DNA from: Eubacteriales bacterium
GTDB taxonomy: Bacteria; Bacillota; Clostridia; Peptostreptococcales; Anaerovoracaceae
Length of the DNA: 28,776 bases
NCBI GenBank assembly: GCA_029098205.1
Contig: JAQXNW010000044.1
Coordinates: 1 to 28,776 of the forward strand
Reading direction: 5' to 3'
The position numbers were made by a program, and so were the translations under genes. The notes under the pieces are model-generated. The model saw nothing but the letters and a program-made list of their open reading frames with translations, had not been told where the DNA came from and did no database searches. Below, in pieces: positions 6,948 through 13,620 of the stretch (the stretch's first letter is position 1; each line of letters starts with the position of its first letter).

Positions 6948-7700
6948 TTACGACTCCCCTCTCCAGAACACAATCCGGTCCTCGATCCACTTCAGAATCC
7001 CATTCAGTAGGAGCGCAGCCGCCGCCAGCAGAACCAGCGGAGCGAGAAGTCCCGCTGCGTCCAGATTCATCATATAGTACCGGCTGAACGTTCCGAGCCC
7101 CTTCGGAGCTCCCAGCCATTCCGAAACCGCCGCCGCGATGACCGCCCATGGCACCGCGATCCGAAGCGCCGTAAAAAGATAAGGAAGCGACGTTGGAAAC
7201 CGGAGAAAGAGAAAGGACTGCATTCTGGACGCCCCGAAAGACCGCATGAGTTCCATGCGATCGTCCTTTGTCGCGCGGAGCCCGTCAAATAAATTCACAG
7301 TAACCGGGAAGAAATTCACCAGAATGACTACAATCACCCGCATCTTCACCGTGTACCCAAACCACAGCACGAAAATCGGCGAAAGACATATCACCGGGAT
7401 CGCCTGAGACAAAGTCAGAATCGGATACAGCGCTTTCTCGCACACTGGGAACAGATCCATCAGGACCGCGAAAACAGCGCCCACCAGTATCGAAAGCCCG
7501 CCGCCAAGAAAGACAACCTTCATCGTCGCCGGAAGATGCTCTGTAAAAAGCACTGCCCGGTCTTCCCAAAGCTTCACCGCTACATCGACCGGACTCGGAA
7601 GAAGGTACGGCCGGCCGACGCTGACCGCAATTCCCATCCAGACCGCGATCAGAAGCGCCGCGAAACCGATTCCAAGAAGCCGGCTTTTTCGTTTACTCAT
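6948..7700 (-). CDS. thiX: ABC transporter permease for thiamine precursor (ThiX-like)
   Basis: A 250-residue BPD-type permease with about six membrane helices. The EAA loop is near residues 155-180 (SFGASRMQSFLFLRFPTSLP). The ATG at 7700 has a perfect GGAGG site six bases upstream and lies inside the end of the ATPase gene (8-base overlap), so the two are translationally coupled. A longer frame from 7724 has no ribosome site of its own. It pairs with the ATPase just upstream and the THI5-like binding protein further down. A second permease with the same architecture ends the operon. The transported compound is inferred from the TPP riboswitch and neighbours. Confidence 0.89.
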   Translation of the reverse strand: MSKRKSRLLGIGFAALLIAVWMGIAVSVGRPYLLPSPVDVAVKLWEDRAVLFTEHLPATMKVVFLGGGLSILVGAVFAVLMDLFPVCEKALYPILTLSQAIPVICLSPIFVLWFGYTVKMRVIVVILVNFFPVTVNLFDGLRATKDDRMELMRSFGASRMQSFLFLRFPTSLPYLFTALRIAVPWAVIAAAVSEWLGAPKGLGTFSRYYMMNLDAAGLLAPLVLLAAAALLLNGILKWIEDRIVFWRGES

Positions 7701-8448
7701 CCCGCGCCTCCTCGCGAAGTTCATTCACAAGTTCCCGCTTAAGCCGGGCAATCTCCGGATCCAAAAGCATGTCCCGGCTTCGGTTTTCGCCATAAGGAAC
7801 GGTGATTTCTTTCATCTTCGTTGCTGGACTTCCGGAAAGAACCAGCACCCGCTGTGACAGGAACAATGCCTCTTCCACATCGTGCGTTATAAAAAGGATC
7901 GTTTTGCCCAGGTCCTTCCACTGCGCAAAGAGCCACTCCTGCATGGAAATCCGCGTGATCGAATCCAGCGCGCTGAATGGCTCGTCCAGCAGCAGAAGAT
8001 CATAGCCCGCCGCAAGCGTTCTGGCAAACGCGGCTCTCTGGCGCATGCCTCCGGAAAGCTCCCTGGGGTACTTCCGTTCATATCCTTTCAATCCGACCCT
8101 CTCAAGAAGCCGGTCTGCTTCCTGCTTCCGGGTTTTCTTCGGAACATGGTGGATCTGCATCGGCAGCATTACATTCGCCTCCGCGGTTCGCCACGGAAAC
8201 AGAAGATCGTGCTGCGGCATATATCCGCACTCCGGCTGTCCGTCCGAAACGTCTCTTCCATTCACCAGAATCCGCCCGCTGTCCGCAGTCAGAAAATGGT
8301 TGATCAAACGGAAAATCGTCGTTTTTCCGCTTCCGGACGCGCCGGTCAGAGACACGAATTCCCCTTTCCCGATGTGAAACGAGAGATCCCGGAACATCGG
8401 ATAATCATCCGCTTGGTATTGAAAACTCACATGATCAAAGGTCAGCAT
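7693..8448 (-). CDS. thiZ: ABC transporter ATP-binding protein for thiamine precursor (ThiZ-like)
   Basis: A 251-residue ABC ATPase of the nitrate/taurine/thiamine-precursor importer type. The Walker A motif is GASGSGKT (36-43), the Q-loop lies in YMPQHD, and the signature is LSGGMRQRAAFARTLA. Walker B and the D-loop read LLLLDEPFSALD, and the switch histidine is in FITHD. All catalytic motifs are intact. It is the first gene of the operon: the ATG at 8448 sits just after the T run of a terminator and follows TAGGAG. Expression should therefore depend on whether transcription passes the riboswitch-linked terminator. It powers import through the permeases at 6948 and 3782. Confidence 0.92.
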   Translation of the reverse strand: MLTFDHVSFQYQADDYPMFRDLSFHIGKGEFVSLTGASGSGKTTIFRLINHFLTADSGRILVNGRDVSDGQPECGYMPQHDLLFPWRTAEANVMLPMQIHHVPKKTRKQEADRLLERVGLKGYERKYPRELSGGMRQRAAFARTLAAGYDLLLLDEPFSALDSITRISMQEWLFAQWKDLGKTILFITHDVEEALFLSQRVLVLSGSPATKMKEITVPYGENRSRDMLLDPEIARLKRELVNELREEARDE

Positions 8449-8465
8449 TGATAACTCCTAAAAAC

Positions 8466-8494
8466 AAAAAAACAGGCAGAGAATTCTCCGCCTG
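8466..8494 (-). terminator. Attenuator terminator in front of the thi operon
   Basis: On the minus strand the near-palindrome 8494-8473 (CAGGCGGAGAA / TTCTCTGCCTG, one G-T pair) forms a strong hairpin followed by seven T (8472-8466). It ends 18 bases before the ATPase start. Its place between a TPP aptamer and the first gene makes it the likely OFF switch. The aptamer segment TGCCGCC (8716-8710) is complementary to GGCGG in its 5' arm and could form an antiterminator when TPP is absent; this pairing is inferred. Confidence 0.85.
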
Positions 8495-8697
8495 CGCTGT
8501 CCTGTAATGCCGAAAGTCAGTATTCTTCCTTCAGGTCAGCGCCTGCATGAAAATTCATGCTCCGGATCATTCCGGTTTTCTTACGCGGCCGAAAGTGGTG
8601 CCCCCGGCCGGCCGCGGGTGTGCGGACAAAAAGAATCTATCTCAGGAAAGACGAATGAAAAGCGGGTTCCCGAAAGAACCCGCTGCTAATCGAAACG
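8495..8697 (-). other. Multi-hairpin linker of the TPP riboswitch leader
   Basis: About 200 bases of leader RNA between aptamer and terminator fold into several separate stems: GCGGGTTC / GAACCCGC (8683-8662, followed by TTTTC), CGCGGCCG / CGGCCGCG (8616-8584), CCGGA / TCCGG (8575-8562) and GCATGAA / TTCATGC (8560-8545). A further stem of 10 out of 11 pairs has arms at 8542-8532 and 8504-8494. The first hairpin could be an additional weak terminator. I see no gene here. Confidence 0.65.
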
Positions 8698-8780
8698 TAT
8701 TCCCCTGCGGCGGCATTACCCGCGTCAGGTTTGGTCTCGGCTGACAGCCGACTCTCAGCCGCCCTGCGGCAGCTCCCATA
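8698..8780 (-). promoter_or_regulatory. TPP riboswitch aptamer (THI element)
   Basis: The minus strand carries the conserved thi-box parts in order: GGGAGCTGCC, CTGAGA (8758-8753), ACCTGA (8730-8725), GTAATGCC (8719-8712) and GCAGGGGAATA, with TAT/ATA ends closing P1. The aptamer binds thiamine pyrophosphate. It lies about 250 bases before the ATPase gene, and a T-rich terminator stands between them, so TPP should reduce transcription of the transporter/M20 operon. The P3 arm (AGTCGGCTGTCAGCCGAGA) is a compact perfect stem. Confidence 0.93.
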
Positions 8781-8787
8781 TTGTCTT

Positions 8788-9609
8788 TTATTCGCACGTA
8801 TGAATTATAGTAGATTTTACAGCCAATGTCAAAAATACAAATCCGCTTTTTTCTTTCTTGCTGCTTTTGGCTTGTCCCTTGGAATCACCGCTCAAGTTCT
8901 CGATCCCCGACCGGTCGGAAATATCCGTGAACTTGATCTCATCCCCGATATCAGTCGGCATGACGGTATGATCCACCTCTTCCTCCGTAACCGAACCTCC
9001 GGATACAGTCACATGAAACAGCTTGAATGTAGTCGTGCTGTCCGGGGCACTCGGTGTGCCGGGCGCGGATACATTATAGGTGCGTTTGTACATACCCTTT
9101 CCATCCGACGTCGCATAGAGCCCGGTATCGTACGTCTCTGATTTCGTACCTGTAGGAAGCGGGATTACACCATCCAGCTCTTTCGCTTTCTTCCCGCTTT
9201 TATAAGTAAAGACCCGCACATTCCACTGGACCGTCGGCTCGGACGGCGTTGACATCGGCTGGCGGACAAAGAGTTCCGGATTTCCGTCTCCATTGATATC
9301 CTGAAGCGCGTACTCCATATTTTTCGTTCCATCCGTGATCGGCGTCAGGGATTCGTTCGCCTCTCCCCCGTTATTATCGCTGTACGTGAAATCGTATTTT
9401 CCGTCCTCCGCGTTGTCCAGAACCTTTTCGTAAGCGCTCTCGATACTCCCGCTCTTCTTGCTGGAATCTTCCGATTTCTCCGTTTTCTGGCTGGTTTTCC
9501 CGCACGAAGCGAGCGAAATCGCCAGAGCAAAGCACAGCATCAAAAGCGCCGCGGCCTTAAGACCTCCGGCTCTTCGTCCAGACTTTGTCACCCATTGTTT
9601 CCTAATCAT
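8788..9609 (-). CDS. Putative exported lipoprotein of unknown function
   Basis: A 273-residue secreted protein. Basic residues are followed by a hydrophobic segment (18-34) and a lipobox LASC with C36. A Ser/Lys/Glu-rich linker follows. The segment DINGDGNPEL (104-113) resembles an acidic calcium-binding loop (dockerin or FG-GAP type), common in Clostridia lipoproteins with a beta-rich domain. I recognise no enzyme motif. The ATG at 9609 follows AGAGG; a longer frame from 9645 has no ribosome site. The last codons overlap the -35 and -10 of the thi promoter (8804-8832), and no terminator separates the gene from the riboswitch, so some read-through into the thi leader is possible. Any link to thiamine uptake is speculative. 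Confidence 0.75.
   Translation of the reverse strand: MIRKQWVTKSGRRAGGLKAAALLMLCFALAISLASCGKTSQKTEKSEDSSKKSGSIESAYEKVLDNAEDGKYDFTYSDNNGGEANESLTPITDGTKNMEYALQDINGDGNPELFVRQPMSTPSEPTVQWNVRVFTYKSGKKAKELDGVIPLPTGTKSETYDTGLYATSDGKGMYKRTYNVSAPGTPSAPDSTTTFKLFHVTVSGGSVTEEEVDHTVMPTDIGDEIKFTDISDRSGIENLSGDSKGQAKSSKKEKSGFVFLTLAVKSTIIHTCE
8804..8832 (-). promoter_or_regulatory. Consensus promoter of the TPP-riboswitch operon
   Basis: On the minus strand TTGACA (8832-8827), exactly 17 bases and TATAAT (8809-8804) match the sigma-70 consensus at all twelve positions. The start near 8797 lies just before the aptamer. The promoter sits inside the 3' end of the lipoprotein gene. Confidence 0.92.
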
Positions 9610-9648
9610 CTCTAACCTCTTTCCTTTTGCATATAAATTGCACATGTA

Positions 9649-9677
9649 ACAATAGACGCATTTTACAAAAATAGCAA
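9649..9677 (-). promoter_or_regulatory. Possible promoter of the lipoprotein gene
   Basis: TTGCTA (9677-9672), 17 bases, then TATTGT (9654-9649) on the minus strand, about 40 bases before the ATG at 9609. The match is moderate. Confidence 0.4.
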
Positions 9678-9725
9678 TCCATATATTCCCGGCCGCGAAA
9701 GTCTTTCACGATTGTCAAAGTCCTG

Positions 9726-9734
9726 TGATATAAT
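9726..9734 (+). promoter_or_regulatory. Extended -10 promoter of tenA
   Basis: TGATATAAT is a perfect -10 with the extended TGn element. A poor -35 (TTTCAC, 9704-9709) lies 19 bases upstream. Transcription would start near 9741. Confidence 0.65.
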
Positions 9735-9735
9735 C

Positions 9736-9826
9736 ATCATGCCAGAGGGGCATCGGGGGCAGGCGTTTCTCTTTACTTTACATTTTTACACTCCTTTCAC
9801 GCCCGCCCATTCCCTTTCGGCATGAT
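9736..9826 (+). other. Long imperfect inverted repeat in front of tenA
   Basis: ATCATGCC (9736-9743) and GGCATGAT (9819-9826) are perfect 8-bp arms. Inside them GGGCAGGCG (9757-9765) pairs with CGCCCGCCC (9800-9808) except for one A-C, and G runs at 9747-9750 face CCC at 9812-9814. The terminal loop (about 9766-9799) is pyrimidine-rich. The predicted start near 9741 falls inside the outer arm, so the inner stem should be transcribed while the outer arms may act as DNA. It does not contain the TPP aptamer consensus. Confidence 0.65.
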
Positions 9827-9858
9827 TCATGAGGTCTAAATTCATAAGGTCTATCGCT

Positions 9859-10563
9859 ATGAACAATACAAAGAATATAAAAGAGAAAAAATCCACGGCA
9901 CTGCCTGTTTCGCAAGAGCTTTCTCTGGAGGGCGAACGCCTATGGAAAGAGTTTCTAGAAAATCCGTTTCTCGCAGGAATCCGTGACGGTTCGCTAGATC
10001 CGGAAAAATTCCGCTTCTACATGGTGCAGGATTATCTGTATCTGATCGAATATGTGCGTGTCTTCGCACTGGGCGCGGCGAAAGCGCCGGATCTTTCATC
10101 GATGCGGTATTTCGAAGAATATGAGGCGCAGATCCTGAACGTCGAGATGAGCACGCACCGGGACTATATGAAGCGCCTCGGGATTTCTCTGGAGGACGCG
10201 GAGCATTCGGAAACCGCTGCGGAAAATCAGGCGTATACCGATTACATGCTGGCCCGCGCCTGGGAAGGAACCGCGGCCGACATCGCCGTGACGGTCATGG
10301 CCTGCGCGAGGAGCTACGAATATCTGGCGCTAGAACTGGTCCGTCAGAACCCGGCATGTAAAGACCATCCGTTCTACGGAGAATGGGTCCGAAGCTACGC
10401 GGACCCGGAGTACGGAGAAGCGAACCGGAAGCTGGAAAAGATGCTGGATGCTTTGACCGACTCCTCCGGAGAATCGGACCGGAAGCGGTACCGGAAAATC
10501 TTCCGGAAATGCTCCATCTGCGAAGGCGAATTCTGGAAGATGGGATGGCGCGGCCATATCTGA
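9859..10563 (+). CDS. tenA: TenA-family aminopyrimidine aminohydrolase (thiaminase II)
   Basis: A 234-residue all-helical TenA protein. The active-site residues of the Cys-type TenA group are present: D58 in YMVQDYLYL, C149 in VMACARSYEYLA and E222 in CEGEFW. TenA hydrolyses aminomethylpyrimidine to the thiamine precursor HMP, and can also cleave thiamine. I place the start at the ATG at 9859, after ATAAGG, which gives normal family length; the ATG at 9829 adds ten residues and has no ribosome site. CATGAGGTCTA and CATAAGGTCTA form a direct repeat just before it. The gene has its own promoter and is divergent from the lipoprotein gene, not under the TPP riboswitch. It completes the salvage route begun by the ThiXYZ-like transporter and the M20 enzyme. 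Confidence 0.92.
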   Translation: MNNTKNIKEKKSTALPVSQELSLEGERLWKEFLENPFLAGIRDGSLDPEKFRFYMVQDYLYLIEYVRVFALGAAKAPDLSSMRYFEEYEAQILNVEMSTHRDYMKRLGISLEDAEHSETAAENQAYTDYMLARAWEGTAADIAVTVMACARSYEYLALELVRQNPACKDHPFYGEWVRSYADPEYGEANRKLEKMLDALTDSSGESDRKRYRKIFRKCSICEGEFWKMGWRGHI

Positions 10564-10567
10564 TTTC

Positions 10568-10596
10568 TTGAAATGCCATAGGCGTAATGCTATAAT
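10568..10596 (+). promoter_or_regulatory. Promoter of purB
   Basis: TTGAAA (10568-10573), 17 bases and TATAAT (10591-10596) give a near-consensus promoter immediately after tenA. The roughly 85-base leader has two stems: AAATC-CGCC / GGCG-AA-GATTT (10618-10646) and AAAAGAG / CTCTTTT (10651-10667). The second lies just before the ribosome site. Confidence 0.85.
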
Positions 10597-10687
10597 TTTT
10601 TATGTATGAGCCGCCGTAAATCCGCCTTGAAAACCGGCGAAGATTTGAAAAAAAGAGAGGCTCTTTTAAGATCGGAGGAATGGAGAT

Positions 10688-12127
10688 ATGGCAGAAGCCA
10701 GAGACAGTTACACGAGTCCGCTTTCCACGAGATACGCAAGTAAGGAAATGAAGTACCTTTTCTCTCCGGAGATGAAATTCCGGACCTGGAGAAAGCTTTG
10801 GATCGCGCTTGCGGAAACAGAGAAAGAGCTCGGACTGGATATTACGGATGAGCAGATCGCGGAGCCCCGCGCGCATCAGAACGATATTAACTACGAGGTC
10901 GCGGAAGCGCGGGAGAAGGAAGTCCGCCACGATGTCATGTCCCATGTTTACGCATATGGACAGCAGTGTCCGAAAGCGAAGGGCATCATCCATCTGGGCG
11001 CAACCAGCTGCTATGTAGGCGACAATACGGATCTGATCATCATGACCGAGGCGCTGAAGGTGATCCGGAAAGAACTGATCAACGCAATTGATAAACTCGC
11101 GAAATTCGCGGATGAATACAAGAGCCTTCCGACACTGGCATTCACCCATTACCAGCCGGCGCAGCCGACGACTGTCGGAAAGCGCGCCACGCTTTGGCTG
11201 AATGATCTTACGATGGACCTTGGCGATCTGGACTACGTTCTGTCAACCATCAAGCTTCTGGGATGCAAGGGAACCACAGGAACGCAGGCTTCGTTCCTGG
11301 AGCTGTTTAACGGCGATCACGAAAAATGCCGCGAACTGGACAGACGGATCGCGCAGAAGATGGGATTCTCGGAATGCTATCCGGTATCCGGACAGACTTA
11401 TTCCCGGAAAATCGACAGCCGCGTGCTGAATGTACTCGCCGGCATCGCGCAGTCTGCGCATAAATTTTCCAACGATATCCGGCTTCTTCAGCATCAGAAG
11501 GAAGTGGAAGAGCCGTTTGAGAAACACCAGATCGGTTCGTCCGCGATGGCTTACAAGCGGAATCCGATGCGCTCCGAGCGGATGGCGTCTCTCGCGAATT
11601 ATGTTATGAGCGACGCGATGAATCCTGCGATTACCGCAGCGACCCAGTGGTTCGAACGGACACTGGACGATTCCGCGAACAAGAGAATCAGCATCTCCGA
11701 GGCGTTCCTTGCAACCGACGCGATTCTCGATCTTTATGTCAACATTTCCGACGGCCTGGTTGTTTATCCTAAGGTCATCGAGTCGCATCTCATGGCGGAG
11801 CTTCCGTTCATGGCGACAGAAAATATCATGATGGACGCGGTGAAGGCAGGCGGCGACCGGCAGGAACTCCATGAGAGAATCCGCCAGCTGTCCATGCAGG
11901 CCTCCCGGACCGTGAAAGAAGAAGGAAAACCGAACGATCTTCTGGACCGGATCGCGCAGGATCCCGCATTCCATACATCTAAAGAGGCTTTACAGAAGGT
12001 TATGAAGCCAGAAAACTACGTCGGCCGGGCGCCGGAGCAGACGGCTGAGTTTCTAAACGGGGTCATAAAGCCAATTCTCGAGGCGAATCAGGACGTCCTT
12101 GGCCTGACAGCCGAAATTAACGTATAA
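10688..12127 (+). CDS. purB: Adenylosuccinate lyase
   Basis: A 479-residue member of the fumarase/aspartase superfamily. The family signature GSSAMAYKRNP (283-293) contains the catalytic loop serine (S285). HLGATSCYVGDNTD and FTHYQPAQPTTVGKRA are the other two conserved blocks of the shared active site. The enzyme removes fumarate from SAICAR during IMP synthesis and from adenylosuccinate to give AMP; it is a cytosolic homotetramer in known cases. The ATG at 10688 follows CGGAGGAATGGAG. It is 47 bases upstream of purA and probably co-transcribed, so the pair makes the whole IMP-to-AMP branch. The length fits the longer Clostridia-type PurB better than the 430-residue Bacillus type. Confidence 0.96.
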   Translation: MAEARDSYTSPLSTRYASKEMKYLFSPEMKFRTWRKLWIALAETEKELGLDITDEQIAEPRAHQNDINYEVAEAREKEVRHDVMSHVYAYGQQCPKAKGIIHLGATSCYVGDNTDLIIMTEALKVIRKELINAIDKLAKFADEYKSLPTLAFTHYQPAQPTTVGKRATLWLNDLTMDLGDLDYVLSTIKLLGCKGTTGTQASFLELFNGDHEKCRELDRRIAQKMGFSECYPVSGQTYSRKIDSRVLNVLAGIAQSAHKFSNDIRLLQHQKEVEEPFEKHQIGSSAMAYKRNPMRSERMASLANYVMSDAMNPAITAATQWFERTLDDSANKRISISEAFLATDAILDLYVNISDGLVVYPKVIESHLMAELPFMATENIMMDAVKAGGDRQELHERIRQLSMQASRTVKEEGKPNDLLDRIAQDPAFHTSKEALQKVMKPENYVGRAPEQTAEFLNGVIKPILEANQDVLGLTAEINV

Positions 12128-12174
12128 GCGCAGAGGGAAAACCCTGCGCGGTCGAAGAATTGGAGGTACGTTTT

Positions 12175-13467
12175 ATGGTAAAAGCAATCGTAGGTGCAAA
12201 CTGGGGTGACGAAGGCAAAGGAAAAATTACAGATGTCCTCGCCCAGGACGCGGACATTGTCGTCCGCTTTCAGGGCGGCGCGAACGCCGGACATACGATT
12301 AAAAATAAGTACGGAAAATTTTCTCTTCATATGATCCCATCGGGCGCGTTCAGCGAAAGCACAGTCTGCGTGATCGGAAACGGCGTCGCGCTAGATATTC
12401 CGAAGCTGATCGGAGAAATCAGCGATATCACGAGCAAGGGAGTTCCGAAGCCGAATCTTCTGGTTTCCGACCGGGCGCAGGTCGTGATGCCGTACCACAT
12501 CCTGCTGGATGGCTATGAAGAAGCCCGTCTTGCTGGGAAGGCGTACGGATCGACAAAATCCGGAATCGCTCCCTGCTACTCCGATAAATACGCGAAAATC
12601 GGATTCCAGGTGAACGAGCTGTTCATGCCGGATGACGCGCTGATGGAGCGTGTGCAGAATGTCTGCACCATCAAAAATACGCTGATCGAGCATCTGTATC
12701 ATCAGGAAAAACTGGTTCCGGAAGAAGTATTCAAGACAATCCGGGAATACGCGGAGATGATCCGTCCTTATGTCGCGCATACATCCGCTTACCTGTACAA
12801 CGCGCTGCAGGAAGGCAAAACCATTCTGGTTGAGGGACAGCTCGGCACGATGAAAGACATCGACCACGGCATTTATCCGATGGTCACCTCTTCCAACACC
12901 ATCGCCGGATTCTCCGCGGCAGGTGCAGGGATTCCGCCTTATGAAATCAAAGACATCATTTGCGTGACGAAAGCATACGCTTCGTCTGTCGGCGGCGGTG
13001 ACTTTGTCACGGAGCTTCACGGAGACGCGGCGGACGAACTCAGAAGACGCGGCGGAGACGGCGGAGAATTCGGAGCCACAACCGGCCGCCCGAGAAGAGT
13101 CGGCTGGTATGACTGCGTCGCTTCCCGCTACGGATGCCGCGTACAGGGCGCGACCGAAGTCGCTCTGACGGTTCTGGATCCGCTGGGCTATCTCGACGAA
13201 ATTCCTCTCTGCATCGCTTATAACAAAGACGGAGAAGAAGTAAACGATTTCCCGAATGTCACAGAACTTGCGCATTGCAAGCCGGTCTATAAAATGATGC
13301 CAGGCTGGAAATGCGACATCCAGGGCATCCGGAATTTCGACGAACTTCCGAAGGAAGCACAGAATTACGTCGATGAAATCGAACGCCAGATCGGATTCCC
13401 GATCACCATGGTTTCCAACGGACCGGCGCGGGAAGACATCATTAAGAGAACACCGAAAATTAAATAA
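12175..13467 (+). CDS. purA: Adenylosuccinate synthetase
   Basis: A 430-residue GTP-dependent enzyme that joins aspartate to IMP. The P-loop-like motif GDEGKGK is at residues 11-17, with the catalytic Asp in WGDEGKG. The His-containing block is FQGGANAGHTI. The guanine/aspartate loop reads ATTGRPRRVGW instead of the more usual TTTGRPRRCGW. The region GSTKSGIAPCYSDK is a divergent form of the common GTTGRGIGPAY block, so this is a less common PurA clade, but all key residues I can judge are kept. The ATG at 12175 follows TTGGAGG with good spacing; an upstream TTG adds five residues and is unlikely. It follows purB in one transcript and ends at a terminator (13498-13544). Confidence 0.95.
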   Translation: MVKAIVGANWGDEGKGKITDVLAQDADIVVRFQGGANAGHTIKNKYGKFSLHMIPSGAFSESTVCVIGNGVALDIPKLIGEISDITSKGVPKPNLLVSDRAQVVMPYHILLDGYEEARLAGKAYGSTKSGIAPCYSDKYAKIGFQVNELFMPDDALMERVQNVCTIKNTLIEHLYHQEKLVPEEVFKTIREYAEMIRPYVAHTSAYLYNALQEGKTILVEGQLGTMKDIDHGIYPMVTSSNTIAGFSAAGAGIPPYEIKDIICVTKAYASSVGGGDFVTELHGDAADELRRRGGDGGEFGATTGRPRRVGWYDCVASRYGCRVQGATEVALTVLDPLGYLDEIPLCIAYNKDGEEVNDFPNVTELAHCKPVYKMMPGWKCDIQGIRNFDELPKEAQNYVDEIERQIGFPITMVSNGPAREDIIKRTPKIK

Positions 13468-13497
13468 CCTTTTATCATTCGAATAAAAGGCAGCTTT

Positions 13498-13544
13498 GAC
13501 TGCGGGCGCGCTCCCGAAAACCGGACCCATCCCGCGGTCTTTTT
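13498..13544 (+). terminator. Terminator after purBA
   Basis: GACTGCGGG (13498-13506) pairs with CCCGCGGTC (13531-13539), including one T-G pair, and five T follow. An AT-only stem CCTTTTAT / ATAAAAGG (13468-13490) right after the stop codon precedes it. Confidence 0.7.
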
Positions 13545-13620
13545 AAAAAGCGGCGCAGTCGGAATTCCGCCTGGAAACCGCCCGCGCACGCCGCTGTATG
13601 AAAGGAAGAAGCAGAGGATT

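Noticed and set aside
4567..7087. Long open frames on the plus strand opposite the binding-protein and M20 genes (4567-5694 and 5504-7087)
   Set aside because: They are very rich in Arg, contain no domain I recognise and lie fully antisense to genes with clear motifs. The codon bias of the real genes leaves few stops on the other strand.
8494..8645. Possible second TPP aptamer in the thi leader (CTGAGA at 8645-8640 and ACCTGA near 8535 on the minus strand)
   Set aside because: The ATAATGCC element and the closing GCGTAGGGAA part are not in the right order or spacing, so only scattered matches remain.
9736..9826. TPP riboswitch in front of tenA
   Set aside because: The leader has no CTGAGA, ACCTGA or AATGCC elements; it is a different structure.
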